Assembly: GCA_963773105.1 (NCBI GenBank)
Contig: CAVZAA010000003.1
Coordinates: forward strand, 1,178,001-1,242,000
DNA from: Trebonia sp963773105
GTDB lineage: Bacteria > Actinomycetota > Actinomycetes > Streptosporangiales > Streptosporangiaceae
Direction of reading: 5' to 3'
DNA length: 64,000 bases
This document shows positions 12,545 to 21,807 of the stretch, in pieces (within the stretch, counting starts at the first letter, position 1; every line of letters begins with the position of its first letter). Both the position numbers and the translations under genes were made by a program. The notes beneath the pieces were generated by a model. The model searched no databases and was not told the DNA's origin. It saw nothing but the letters and a program-made list of their open reading frames with translations.

Positions 12545-13092
12545 CGCGCCGCTCCGGCCCGACGCCGCGACCGTGACCGCGCCTGCGACCGTGACCGCGC
12601 CTGCGACGCGGCAAGCCCGTCATGCCCTGACTGCCCGTCCGGCCGTGACGGCGCGGGCGGCAGCTCCGGGCCCGCGACGACCTGCCCGGCGAGCGCCCGG
12701 CGCTGGCGGGCGCCGGTGCGCACGCCCACCGCGTGGCGGACGCCGTAGGCGACCGCGGCCGCCCGGCCCAGCGGTCCGCCGACGACCGCGCCGGCCACCG
12801 TGCGGCCGATGCCGGCCAGCGCCGACGCCTGCCCCGCGAGCTCGGTCATGGCCGTGCCGAGCTCGCCCACGCTCGCGGTGGCGGCCTCGGTCAGGTCAAG
12901 CTGCGCGTTGGCCCGGTCGACGGCGCTGTTCGCGCGGGCGAACAGCGCCTGCTGGTCGGACCTGGTGTCGCGGACCAGCGTGGCCGCGTCGCCCAGCACC
13001 CGGGTGAACCGCACCGCCAGGTACACGCCGGCGCAGGCGAGCACCGCGAAGCTAACCGCCGCGATCAGCGCGGCGACTCCGGTGAGGCTCAT
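12541..13092 (-). CDS. DUF948 domain-containing membrane protein
   Basis: 183 residues. One N-terminal membrane helix (residues about 5-29, VAALIAAVSFAVLACAGVYLAVRF) is followed by a helical, likely coiled-coil DUF948 region (LGDAATLVRDTRSDQQALFARANSAVDRAN) and a hydrophobic patch around AGAVVGGPLGRAAAVAYG. The basic tail contains repeated SRSQAR units. DUF948 proteins are uncharacterised, but this gene sits before alaS throughout actinomycetes. ATG start; overlaps the next gene by 4 bases. Often rpsD lies nearby in relatives; it is absent here. Confidence 0.85.
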   Translation of the reverse strand: MSLTGVAALIAAVSFAVLACAGVYLAVRFTRVLGDAATLVRDTRSDQQALFARANSAVDRANAQLDLTEAATASVGELGTAMTELAGQASALAGIGRTVAGAVVGGPLGRAAAVAYGVRHAVGVRTGARQRRALAGQVVAGPELPPAPSRPDGQSGHDGLAASQARSRSQARSRSRRRAGAAR

Positions 13093-13138
13093 CTGGTGCC
13101 CTCCCGCTCATCCCACTCGTCGCAAGACCTGGGACCGC

Positions 13139-14536
13139 TCACTTCTGTTGTCCCCCACGGCCGGGCTGGCCGGTCCCGGCTTCCCCGCTGGCTTCCCCGC
13201 CGTCGACGCCCCCGTCCGGCCCACCGCCCTTCTCAGGATGCAGGATCTCGCGTATGAGCCGTGCCCGTTCGGAGAAACGGGCCTCCATGCCGTGGCTTGA
13301 CGGCTCATAGTACGCCCGGCCGTTCACCGCGTCCGGGGCGTACTGCTGGCCGACGATGCCCTCGGGGCGGTCGTGCGGGTAGACGTAGCCCTGGCCGTGG
13401 CCGAGCCGCTTGGCGCCGGCGTAGTGCGCGTCGCGCAGGTGGTTGGGTACCGCGCCGATCAGGCCGGCCTGCACGTCCGCCTGGGCCGCGCCGATCGCCT
13501 TGACCACCGCGTTGGACTTGGGCGCGAGCGCGATGTGGATCACCGCCTGGGCGAGGTTGATCCGCGCCTCGGGCAGGCCGACGAACTCGACCGCCTGCGC
13601 GGCGGCGACCGCGGTCTGCAGCGCGGTCGGGTCGGCCATCCCCACGTCCTCGCTGGCGTGCACGATCAGCCGCCGCGCGATGAACCTGGGGTCCTCCCCG
13701 GCCTCGATCATCCGGGCCAGGTAGTGCAGCGCCGCGTCGGCGTCGCTGCCACGCATCGACTTGATGAAGGCGCTGATCACGTCGTAGTGCTGGTCGCCGT
13801 CGCGGTCGTAGCGGACGGCCGCCCGGTCGACCGCGCGCTCCAGGGTCGCGGTGTCGATCACGGTCGTGCCCAGCGCCGCCGCCTCGAGGTAGGTGAGGGC
13901 GCGCCGCCCGTCCCCGCCCGCCAGCCGGACCAGGTGCCCGAGGGCGTCGTCGTCCATCGCGACCTGGGCGCCCAGCCCGCGCTCGTCGGCCAGGGCGCGG
14001 GTGATCAGCTGCCTGATGTCCTCGTCGTCCAGCGGCTGCAGCGTCAGCAGCAGCGACCGCGACAGCAGCGGCGAGACCACCGAGAAGGACGGGTTCTCGG
14101 TCGTCGCGCCGATGAAGGAGACCCAGCGGTTCTCCACCGCCGGCAGCAGCGCGTCCTGCTGGGTCTTGGAGAAGCGGTGCACCTCGTCCACGAACAGCAG
14201 GGTCTGCCGCCCGCTGAACGAGAGCGCCTGCTTCGCCTGCTCGATCGCGGCCCGGACGTCCTTCACGCCGGCCGTCACTGCCGAGATCTCGATGAAGCGC
14301 CGCTTGGTCACCTGGCTGACCACCGAGGCGAGCGTCGTCTTGCCGGTACCCGGCGGCCCCCACAGCACCAGCGACATCGGCGCGTCGTTCTCGATGAGCT
14401 TACGGAACGGCGTGCCCGCCGCGGTCAGGTGCCGCTGCCCGATCACTTCGTCGAGCGTCCTCGGCCGCATCCGCACGGCAAGCGGCGCGGCCTCGGCGGC
14501 GGCCCGCTCCCCCGCCTCATCGAACAAACTCTCCAC
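13139..14536 (-). CDS. rarA: Replication-associated recombination protein A (RarA/MgsA AAA+ ATPase)
   Basis: 465 residues, GTG start (MESLFDEAGERAAAEAAPLAVRM). Walker A GPPGTGKTTL, Walker B LLFVDEVHRF, sensor 1 in FIGATTENPSF, and the C-terminal MgsA tetramerisation region (KSNAVVKAIGAAQADV, PNHLRDAHYAGAKRLG) are all visible. RarA acts at stalled replication forks with SSB. The last 35 residues are G/D-rich and nonconserved. Upstream in the same strand direction lies the motif TGGATAACAGCAAG, also seen twice near 37.3 kb. Confidence 0.95.
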   Translation of the reverse strand: MESLFDEAGERAAAEAAPLAVRMRPRTLDEVIGQRHLTAAGTPFRKLIENDAPMSLVLWGPPGTGKTTLASVVSQVTKRRFIEISAVTAGVKDVRAAIEQAKQALSFSGRQTLLFVDEVHRFSKTQQDALLPAVENRWVSFIGATTENPSFSVVSPLLSRSLLLTLQPLDDEDIRQLITRALADERGLGAQVAMDDDALGHLVRLAGGDGRRALTYLEAAALGTTVIDTATLERAVDRAAVRYDRDGDQHYDVISAFIKSMRGSDADAALHYLARMIEAGEDPRFIARRLIVHASEDVGMADPTALQTAVAAAQAVEFVGLPEARINLAQAVIHIALAPKSNAVVKAIGAAQADVQAGLIGAVPNHLRDAHYAGAKRLGHGQGYVYPHDRPEGIVGQQYAPDAVNGRAYYEPSSHGMEARFSERARLIREILHPEKGGGPDGGVDGGEASGEAGTGQPGRGGQQK

Positions 14537-14643
14537 GGGTTGAGCCTATGTGAGACGCAAACCACACCACGCGCGCCCGCGGCCTCGCATCTTGCTGTTA
14601 TCCAGAAATTGAGAGGCGCCGTGCGCCGCCGCGGGAGACAATC

Positions 14644-14699
14644 GCAAGATCGTGGATCGTTATGTACATCCCGGTGTACACAACGATCCATTATCTTGC
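14644..14699. promoter_or_regulatory. 56-bp imperfect palindrome upstream of the SDR gene (candidate operator)
   Basis: Nested dyad symmetry about one centre: GCAAGAT / ATCTTGC outermost, TGGATCGTT / AACGATCCA next, and TGTACA / TGTACA innermost, with few mismatches between arms of 28 bases. It lies in the divergent rarA-SDR gap, 35 bases before the SDR start. Such a size suits a regulator dimer or pair of dimers; no regulator gene is adjacent. It would also fold as a hairpin in RNA. Confidence 0.65.
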
Positions 14700-14733
14700 C
14701 GTTTCGTGTCGCCGCCCGACGAAGGGAAGCCAG

Positions 14734-15534
14734 ATGACAACGGACCACGTGGCGATCGTGACCGGGGCCAATCACGGGATCGGGGCGGCGACTGCGCGGG
14801 CGCTGGCGCGGCAGGGGTGCGCGGTGGTCTGCGCCTACTTCCGCGTCATCGACCCGAACGAGCCCGGATTCCCGCAGGCGTACCGGGACAGCCGCAAGAG
14901 CAACGCCGGCTCAATCCTCGGGGAGGTCATCTCGGCGGGCGGCCGGGCCATCGCCATCGAAGCCGACCTGGCCGATCCGGCCACCCCGGCCTGGCTCTTC
15001 GACGTGGCCGAGCAGCAACTCGGCCCGGTCGACATCCTGGTCAACAACGCGACCGGCTGGCTGGCGGACTCGTTCGCGGCGGCCGAGACCGACCGGCTCG
15101 GCCGGTCGCTCGAGCCGGTGACCGCGGTCGGCTGGACCCGGCAGTTCTCGGTTGACGCGATGGCCCCGGCGCTGCTGATCGCGGAGTTCGCGCGGCGGCA
15201 CATCGCCCGCGGGGCGGACTGGGGCCGCATCATCGGCCTCACGTCAGGCGGCGACCTCGGCTTCCCCGAGGAGGTCTCCTACGGAGCCGCCAAGGCCGCC
15301 CAGGTCAACTACACGATGTCCGCCGCGCTTGAGCTGGCCCCGTACGGCGTCACCGCCAACATGGTCCACCCCCCGGTCACCGACACCGGCTGGGTCACCG
15401 ACGCGGTCCGCGACATGGTCGCCGCAACCTCCCTGGTCCACATCGCCACCCCCGACCAGGTAGCCGAGTTCATCGCCTACCTCGCCTCCGACGCCGCCGC
15501 CCTAATAACCGCGAACACCATCGCCCTGCGCTGA
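14734..15534 (+). CDS. SDR family oxidoreductase (FabG-like)
   Basis: 266 residues. The chosen ATG follows GAAGGGA; an earlier in-frame ATG would place the start inside the palindrome. The Rossmann motif is TGANHGIGAA (residues 11-20), the structural motif VNNATGWL is near 110, the catalytic Tyr-x3-Lys is SYGAAKAAQ near 190, and a C-terminal NTIALR ends the protein. It is likely an NAD(P)H-dependent 3-ketoacyl reductase-type enzyme, but the substrate is unknown. It interrupts the conserved aspS-rarA neighbourhood on the opposite strand and looks like an insertion. Confidence 0.9.
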   Translation: MTTDHVAIVTGANHGIGAATARALARQGCAVVCAYFRVIDPNEPGFPQAYRDSRKSNAGSILGEVISAGGRAIAIEADLADPATPAWLFDVAEQQLGPVDILVNNATGWLADSFAAAETDRLGRSLEPVTAVGWTRQFSVDAMAPALLIAEFARRHIARGADWGRIIGLTSGGDLGFPEEVSYGAAKAAQVNYTMSAALELAPYGVTANMVHPPVTDTGWVTDAVRDMVAATSLVHIATPDQVAEFIAYLASDAAALITANTIALR

Positions 15535-15603
15535 CGTGAGGTGGGGTTCAATCGGAGCCGACAGCGCGGGAAGCACCTCCGCGGCCTGCTGACCCGCGAC
15601 GGA

Positions 15604-17349
15604 TTAGGCAGTCTTGGGAGGAGCCGGCACCGCGTCGACGCCGGCCTCCTTGCGCTGGGCGGCCGTGATCGGGGTGGGCGCGCCGGTCAGCGGGTCGGCG
15701 CCGCTGGCGGCCTTGGGGAACGCGATGACGTCGCGGATCGACTCCGCTCCGGCCAGCAGCATGATCACCCGGTCCCAGCCGAAGGCCATGCCGCCGTGCG
15801 GCGGCGGGCCGTACTTGAACGCGTCGAGCAGGAAGCCGAATTGCGACCTGGCCTCCTCCTGGGTCAGCCCGATCACGTCGAAGACCGCCTGCTGCATTGC
15901 CTGGTTGTGGATACGGATCGAACCGCCGCCGATCTCGAACCCGTTGCAGACCATGTCGTAGGCGTCCGCGATCGCGCCGCCGGGCTCGGCCGCGAACTTG
16001 TCCGCCCACTCAGGCAGCGGGGACGTGAACGGGTGGTGCACCGCGGTCCAGCCGCCGTCGTCGGTCTCCTCGAACATCGGCGCGTCGACCACCCACAGGA
16101 ACGACCAGGCCGAGGTGTCGATGAGCCCGCCCCGGTTGCCGATCTCCAGCCGGGCCGCGCCGAGCAGCTCCTGCGAGGCGTGCGCCTGTCCCGCCGCGAA
16201 GAACACGGCGTCGCCGGGGGCCGCGCCGACGGCGGCCGCGAGCCCTGCGCGCTCGGCCTCTGACAGGTTCTTGGCGACCGGGCCGGAGATGGACCCATCC
16301 TCGTCCACCAGCACGTAGGCCAGACCGCGGGCGCCGCGCGACTTGGCCCACTCCTGCCAGCCGTCGAACTCACGGCGGCTCTGGGACGCACCGCCCGGCA
16401 TCACCACCGCGCCCACGTAGGGCGCCTGGAATACCCGGAACGAGGTTCCGGCGAAGTACGCGGACAGGTCGGTCAGCTCAAGCCCGAAGCGCAGGTCCGG
16501 CTTGTCCGAGCCGTACCGGGCGAGCGCGTCGGCGTAGGTCATCCTCGGCAGCGGCATCGGGATCTCGTAGCCGACGATCTCGCGCCAGAGGGTCGAGACG
16601 ATCGCCTCGCCCACCGCGATCACGTCCTCGCGGGTCACGAACGACATCTCGAGGTCAATTTGGGTGAACTCCGGCTGCCGGTCCTTGCGGGAGTCCTCGT
16701 CGCGGAAGCAGCGGGCGAGCTGGTAGTAGCGCTCGAGGCCGCCCACCATGAGCAGCTGCTTGAACAGCTGGGGCGACTGCGGCAGGGCGTACCAGTTGCC
16801 CGGGCGGAGCCGGACCGGGACGACGAAGTCGCGCGCGCCCTCGGGGGTGGACCTGGTCAGGTACGGCGTCTCCACGTTGACGAACCCGTGGTCGCGCATC
16901 ACGTCGGAGAGCAGATAAGAGGCCGTGGACCGGACCCGCAGCGCCCGCGACATCTCGTCCCGGCGGATGTCCAGGTACCGGTACTTGATCCGGACGTCCT
17001 CGCTGATCTCCGCGGTCCCCTCGACCGGGAACGGCAGCGGGTCGGCCTCGCTGAGCACGTCGAGCGTGTCCGCGACGACCTCGATGGCGCCGGTCGGGAG
17101 CTCCAGGTTCTCGTTCCCGGCCGGACGCTCGCGGACCACGCCGGACACCTTCACGCAGTACTCGGCCCGCAGCTCGTGCACGGCCGCTTCCTCGCTGCGC
17201 CACACCACCTGCACGGTGCCGCTGGCGTCGCGCAGGTCGATGAAGACCACGCCGCCGTGGTCGCGCCGCCGCGCCACCCAGCCGGCCAGCACGACCGTCT
17301 CCCCCGCGTGCTGCGCCCGCAGCGTCCCAGCCTGGTGGGTCCGTATCAT
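15604..17349 (-). CDS. aspS: Aspartyl-tRNA synthetase (bacterial type)
   Basis: 581 residues. N-terminal OB-fold anticodon domain (LAGWVARRRDHGGVVFIDLRD), class II motif 2 in RCFRDEDSRKDRQPEFTQID, the bacterial GAD insertion, and motif 3 in GGMAFGWDRVIMLLAG. The C-terminal tail is short. The ATG overlaps the hisS stop by 4 bases, so the two synthetases are coupled. Whether it also charges tRNA-Asn (as where gatCAB exists) cannot be judged from the window. Confidence 0.98.
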   Translation of the reverse strand: MIRTHQAGTLRAQHAGETVVLAGWVARRRDHGGVVFIDLRDASGTVQVVWRSEEAAVHELRAEYCVKVSGVVRERPAGNENLELPTGAIEVVADTLDVLSEADPLPFPVEGTAEISEDVRIKYRYLDIRRDEMSRALRVRSTASYLLSDVMRDHGFVNVETPYLTRSTPEGARDFVVPVRLRPGNWYALPQSPQLFKQLLMVGGLERYYQLARCFRDEDSRKDRQPEFTQIDLEMSFVTREDVIAVGEAIVSTLWREIVGYEIPMPLPRMTYADALARYGSDKPDLRFGLELTDLSAYFAGTSFRVFQAPYVGAVVMPGGASQSRREFDGWQEWAKSRGARGLAYVLVDEDGSISGPVAKNLSEAERAGLAAAVGAAPGDAVFFAAGQAHASQELLGAARLEIGNRGGLIDTSAWSFLWVVDAPMFEETDDGGWTAVHHPFTSPLPEWADKFAAEPGGAIADAYDMVCNGFEIGGGSIRIHNQAMQQAVFDVIGLTQEEARSQFGFLLDAFKYGPPPHGGMAFGWDRVIMLLAGAESIRDVIAFPKAASGADPLTGAPTPITAAQRKEAGVDAVPAPPKTA

Positions 17350-18713
17350 CGCGCTCCGCCTTCCCGCTCACCTGCGGTGTTGTCCCGCTCGCCTGGAGAC
17401 CAAGGCTCGCTCGAGCTCCAAGGCTCGCTCATCGCCTCAGCCTCCCCATCCGTCGCCAGTCTCTCGATCAGCCAGTCGGTGGCCGCGGTCGCCGCCACGT
17501 CCAGCTGGTCGCCGCTTCTAAGATCTTTTATCCGAACGGTCCCGTTGCTTCTCTCCTCGGTCCCGATCAGCGCCGCGTAGTCGGCACCGGACCGGTCGGC
17601 CGCCTTCATCGCGCCCTTGAGCCCCCGCGCGCCGAAGACCATGTCCGCCCGGACCCCCGCCCGGCGCAGGCGGGTGATCAGCGTGAGGACATCCGCGTGG
17701 GCCTCTTCCCCGAGCGGCACGCCGAAGACCTGGCACGCGGCGGCGGACGGCCGGACCGCCCCGGCGCGCTCGGCCTCCACCGCCAGCACTATACGGTCAA
17801 GGCCGACCGCGAAGCCGATCCCGGGCAGCGGGGGACCGCCGATGTCCTCGGAAAGCCCGTCGTAGCGGCCGCCGCCGCCGATGCCCGACTGCGCGCCAAG
17901 CAGCGCATGGTCGAACTCGTAGGTGGTCCGCGTGTAGTAGTCGAGGCCGCGGACCAGACGGGGCGCGTCGACGAAGGGGATGCCCAGGTCGGCCAGCAGG
18001 GTGCGCACCGTGTCGTGGTGGGCCTTGCACTCGGCGCAGAGGTAGTCGGTCATCACCGGCGCGTCCTGCGTCTGCGCGCGGACCTCCGGACGTTTGTCGT
18101 CCAGCACCCGGAGCGGGTTGATCTCGATCCGCTGGCGGGTGTCTTCGTCCAGGTCAAGTCCGCGCAGGAACCTCTGCAGCGCCTCGCGGTAGACCGGGCG
18201 GCAGACCTTGTCGCCGAGGCTGTTCAACAGCAGGGTGTACTGCCTGAGGCCGAGGGACTGGTAGGCGTCCCAGGCCACGGCGATGGTCTCGGCGTCGACC
18301 ACCGGGTCCTCGGTGCCGATCGCCTCCAAGTCGAACTGGTAGAACTGCCGGTACCGCCCGGACTGGGGGCGCTCGTAGCGGAACGCGGGGCCGCTGGTGC
18401 AGACCTTCACCGGGAGTGCGCCCTTGTGCAGGTTGTGCTCCAAGACTGCGCGCAGGACGCCCGCGGTGAACTCGGGGCGGAGCGTGATCTCCCGGCCGCC
18501 CCGGTCTTGGAAGGAGTACATCTCCTTGCGCACCACGTCGGATGACTCGCCCACGCCGCGGACGAACAGCGAGGTGTCCTCGAACACCGCCGTCTCGACG
18601 TGGCCGTAGCAGGCACGGCGGGCGGACTCGGCGAACGCCCCGCGCACCTCCTCGAAGAGCGCGCCCCGGGGCGGCAGGTACTCGGAGACGCCCTTGGGCG
18701 CCTGGAATGTCAT
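17346..18713 (-). CDS. hisS: Histidyl-tRNA synthetase
   Basis: 455 residues. Class II core with FQAPKGVSEYLPP at the start, motif 2 in FRYERPQSGRYRQFYQFDLEAIG, and the histidine-specific LVRGLDYYTRTTYEF. The anticodon-binding domain ends at DWLIERL; the last about 30 residues are S/E-rich and unconserved (repeated EPWSS). Located 6 bases downstream of the MBL hydrolase gene and overlapping aspS. Confidence 0.97.
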   Translation of the reverse strand: MTFQAPKGVSEYLPPRGALFEEVRGAFAESARRACYGHVETAVFEDTSLFVRGVGESSDVVRKEMYSFQDRGGREITLRPEFTAGVLRAVLEHNLHKGALPVKVCTSGPAFRYERPQSGRYRQFYQFDLEAIGTEDPVVDAETIAVAWDAYQSLGLRQYTLLLNSLGDKVCRPVYREALQRFLRGLDLDEDTRQRIEINPLRVLDDKRPEVRAQTQDAPVMTDYLCAECKAHHDTVRTLLADLGIPFVDAPRLVRGLDYYTRTTYEFDHALLGAQSGIGGGGRYDGLSEDIGGPPLPGIGFAVGLDRIVLAVEAERAGAVRPSAAACQVFGVPLGEEAHADVLTLITRLRRAGVRADMVFGARGLKGAMKAADRSGADYAALIGTEERSNGTVRIKDLRSGDQLDVAATAATDWLIERLATDGEAEAMSEPWSSSEPWSPGERDNTAGEREGGAR

Positions 18714-18719
18714 GGTGTC

Positions 18720-19409
18720 TTACAGCCCCTTCTGGGCTGGCCTGGATAGACCGGTCAGGAACGGATTGGATGCCCGCTCAGTGCCGATCGTGGTCTGCGG
18801 GCCGTGGCCGGGCAGCACGAGCGTGGCATCGGGCAGGGTCAGGGTCTTGGCGAGGCTGCGCAGCATCTGCGCATGGTCGCCGCCGGGCAGGTCGGTCCGC
18901 CCGATCGAGCCGGCGAAGAGCAGGTCCCCGGTGAAGAGCGTGGCGTCGGTCTCCTCGACGGCCGGCTCGGTGCCGAACGTCACCGAGCCCTCGGTATGGC
19001 CGGGGACATGGCCGACCGTGAACTCAAGGCCTGCCATCGTGATGACCTCGCCGTCGGCCAGTTCCCTGACGTCGTCCGGCTCGCTGAACGTCATACCGCC
19101 GAGGAACTGCTGCTTGGCCATCAGCGAGAGCCCCTTGGCGGGGTCGCTCAGCAGCGCGCGGTCATCGGGATGAATGTAGGCGGGGATGCCCTTGGCGTCG
19201 CAGACCGGGGCGACCGACCACATGTGGTCAATGTGACCGTGCGTGAGCAGCACCGCGATAGGCTTCAGCCGGTACTTGGCGAGGAGCTCCTCGATCCCGG
19301 GCTCGGCGTCCTGTCCCGGGTCGATGATGACGCATTCCTCGCCGGGGGCCGGCGCCGCCAGATAGCAGTTGGCGGCGAAGGAACCTGCGGGAAACCCAGC
19401 GACTAGCAC
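18720..19409 (-). CDS. MBL-fold metallo-hydrolase (glyoxalase II-like)
   Basis: 229 residues, GTG start. The zinc-binding HxHxDH motif is THGHIDHMW (near residue 57), followed by GHVPGHTEGSV and LFTGDLLFAGSIGRTDL and the C-terminal LPGHGPQT. The family includes hydroxyacylglutathione hydrolases; actinobacteria lack glutathione, so a mycothiol-linked or other thioester/lactone substrate is more likely. The gene heads hisS-aspS as in many actinomycetes, suggesting housekeeping. Substrate unproven. Confidence 0.92.
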   Translation of the reverse strand: MLVAGFPAGSFAANCYLAAPAPGEECVIIDPGQDAEPGIEELLAKYRLKPIAVLLTHGHIDHMWSVAPVCDAKGIPAYIHPDDRALLSDPAKGLSLMAKQQFLGGMTFSEPDDVRELADGEVITMAGLEFTVGHVPGHTEGSVTFGTEPAVEETDATLFTGDLLFAGSIGRTDLPGGDHAQMLRSLAKTLTLPDATLVLPGHGPQTTIGTERASNPFLTGLSRPAQKGL

Positions 19410-19592
19410 ATAGACAGGCTACCGACTCGGGCGCCGGCGTAGCGAACCGGTTTCGAGCGGAGCCCGTGCAGCGAACCGATAACGACAGTACCGTTCCGGT
19501 GCGGTCGGCGGGTACGATGCGCGAACGATCGTGCGCTAACGCCCTAACCCGGGCGTCACCGATTTTATCGTGATATAGGGAGGTCGGAACCC

Positions 19593-20495
19593 TTGGCGGG
19601 GAGCAGAGAGCGCGAACGCAGGCGTGCCCGAGACCGCTTCGAGCAGGAGCGGGCCGCGCATCGCGAGCGGCAGCGCAGGAACCGGAAGCGGGCTGGCATC
19701 GGGCTGGCCGTACTCTGCGTTCTCGGCCTCGTCGCGGGCGTGACGACCGCGCTGGTCAGCGGGGGCGGGACGCCGACGGCGGCGAAGACGCCCGCCGCGA
19801 AGGTCTCCGCGACCGCCACCGCGTCTCCCTCTGCCACCGCGTCTCCCTCCGCCACCGCTTCCGCCTCGGCCGCCGCGGTCACCGAGCCCGCGCAGCACTG
19901 CAGCTACGCGTCCGCGTCGGCCGGCTCGGTGGTGAAGGCGAGCCTCCCGACCGCGTCCCCGGATTACAAGGCCGCGTACACGGCGTCGATCAATACGAAC
20001 CTCGGCCCGATCAAGATCGACCTGCTGAACTCGAAGGCGACGTGCACGGTCAACTCGTTCGTCCACCTGGCCTCAGCCGATTTCTGGAACAACACCCAGT
20101 GCCATCGGGTGTCCAACAGCGGCAGCCTCTACATGCTCCAGTGCGGCGACCCCACCGCCAAGGCGAGTCTGAAGCTGTCCTGCACGTCGGCCACGATCGG
20201 TACCGGCGGCCCCGGATACGAATTCGCGAGCGAGAACCTCACGGGGGCCACCTACCCAGCGGGAACCGTTGCGATGGCCAACACTGGTTCAGCGGACAGC
20301 AACGGAAGCCAGTTCTTTCTGGTCTTTAAGCAGACGGCCCTGCCGGCTGACTACACGCCGTTCGGGAAGATTACCTCCGGGCTGGGTATTCTCCAGAATG
20401 TAGCCAAAGCCGGTACTACATGTACTTATTCGTCCGGCGGTGGCGTCCCGAAGGAGAAGGTCATCATCGACAGCGTGAGTATCAAGAAGACGTGA
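19593..20495 (+). CDS. Membrane-anchored cyclophilin-type peptidyl-prolyl isomerase
   Basis: 300 residues from a TTG start; GGGAGG stands about 11 bases before it, and no better start exists. A very basic cytoplasmic N-terminus (ERERRRARDRFEQERAAHRERQRRNRKRAG) precedes one membrane helix (about 34-55) and an A/S/T-rich linker. The cyclophilin domain follows, with RVSNSGSLYMLQCGDP, GGPGYEFASENL and GSQFFLVFK. The usual F-H-R of the active site reads QCHRV. An insertion with two Cys (LSCTSATIG) and another Cys pair hint at disulfides outside the membrane. Same arrangement occurs in actinobacteria between rel and hisS. Confidence 0.93.
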   Translation: MAGSRERERRRARDRFEQERAAHRERQRRNRKRAGIGLAVLCVLGLVAGVTTALVSGGGTPTAAKTPAAKVSATATASPSATASPSATASASAAAVTEPAQHCSYASASAGSVVKASLPTASPDYKAAYTASINTNLGPIKIDLLNSKATCTVNSFVHLASADFWNNTQCHRVSNSGSLYMLQCGDPTAKASLKLSCTSATIGTGGPGYEFASENLTGATYPAGTVAMANTGSADSNGSQFFLVFKQTALPADYTPFGKITSGLGILQNVAKAGTTCTYSSGGGVPKEKVIIDSVSIKKT

Positions 20496-20568
20496 CCAAC
20501 AAGAAGAGCTGAGCTACATTTCGCGCCCTGGCACACACCAGGGCGGCTGGAGAACCAGGAGGTTCGCC

Positions 20569-21807
20569 GTGACCACCGCCAACGATCCCTGGGGTCGGGT
20601 AGACGCCGACGGGACGGTCTACGTGCGCACCGCCGATGGCGAGCGGGTGATCGGCTCGTGGGCGGCGGGGAGCCCGGAAGAGGCACTCGTGTTCTTCCGG
20701 CGCAAGTTCGCCTCGCTCGAGACCGAGGTCGCGCTGCTCGAGCAGCGCATGAAGACGACCGAGGTCGCACCCGCCCAGGCCCAGGCAACCGTTAGGCGGC
20801 TGCTCACCGCGGTGGCCGACGCGAACGCGATCGGCGATCTGGACGCGCTCAAGACCCGGCTGGAGTCGCTGACCGGTGTCGTCGACCAGCGCCGGGAGGA
20901 AGTCAAGGCCGCCCGCGAGCAGGCCCGCAGCGAGGCCCGCGGGGTCAAGGAGCGGATCGTCGACGAGGCGGAGCGCATCTCGGCCGAGGCCACCCACTGG
21001 AAGCAGAGCGGCGAGCGGATGGCCGAGCTGCTGGAGGAGTGGAAGGCCGCCCCGCACGCCGACCGGACCGTGGAGGCGGTGCTGTGGAAGCGGCTGTCGG
21101 CCGCGCGGAACTCGTTCACCAAGCGCCGCAAGGCCTACTTCGCCTCCCTCGAGTCCGAGCGGGATGCCGTCAGGACCCAGAAGGAGAAGCTGGTCGAGCA
21201 GGCCGAGGCGCTGGCCGACTCCACCGACTGGGCGGGGACGTCCAGTGCCTACCGCGAGCTGATGCGACAGTGGAAGGAAGCCGGCCGGGCCGGCCGGGAC
21301 GACGAGGCCGAGCTGTGGAAGCGGTTCCGCGGCGCCCAGGACAAGTTCTTCGCCGCCCGCTCGGAGGTGTTCGCGGCCAAGGAGACCGAGCTGCGCGTCA
21401 ACGCCACCGCCAAGGAGCAGCTGCTGGTCGAGGCCCAGGCGCTGCTGCCGGTGACCGACTGGCGCCCGGCCAAGTCCGCCCTCCGTTCCATCCAGGAGCG
21501 CTGGGAGCAGGCGGGCCCGGTCCCGCGTGAATCCAGGGACCAGCTCGAGCAGGGCCTGCGCAAGGTGGAGGACGCGGTTAAGCGGGCCGAGGAGGCCCAG
21601 TGGAAGCGGTCCAACCCCGAGGCCCTCGCCCGCGCCGAGGCCACCGTGAGCCAGCTTCGCACCGCCATCGAGTCCCTCGAAGGGCAGCTCGCCAAGGCCC
21701 AGGCCCGCGGCGACGCGGCCGGCATCCGCAAGGCCGAGGAGGCTATCGCCGCCCGCCGCTCCTGGCTGGTCGAGGCCGAGCGCACCCTGGCCGAGTTCTC
21801 CAGCTAG
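20569..21807 (+). CDS. DUF349 domain-containing coiled-coil protein
   Basis: 412 residues, GTG start after AGGAGG. Mostly helical and charged. Repeated DUF349 units are seen as WKAAPHADRTVEAVLWKRLSAARN, WKEAGRAGRDDEAELWKRFRGAQDKFF and LRSIQERWEQAGPVPRES, with long coiled coils between and a terminal coiled coil (RTAIESLEGQLAKAQARGDAAG). No enzyme motif, signal peptide or membrane segment. Function unknown, although the gene is conserved next to rel across actinobacteria. It ends exactly one base before the convergent prsW stop. Confidence 0.92.
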   Translation: MTTANDPWGRVDADGTVYVRTADGERVIGSWAAGSPEEALVFFRRKFASLETEVALLEQRMKTTEVAPAQAQATVRRLLTAVADANAIGDLDALKTRLESLTGVVDQRREEVKAAREQARSEARGVKERIVDEAERISAEATHWKQSGERMAELLEEWKAAPHADRTVEAVLWKRLSAARNSFTKRRKAYFASLESERDAVRTQKEKLVEQAEALADSTDWAGTSSAYRELMRQWKEAGRAGRDDEAELWKRFRGAQDKFFAARSEVFAAKETELRVNATAKEQLLVEAQALLPVTDWRPAKSALRSIQERWEQAGPVPRESRDQLEQGLRKVEDAVKRAEEAQWKRSNPEALARAEATVSQLRTAIESLEGQLAKAQARGDAAGIRKAEEAIAARRSWLVEAERTLAEFSS

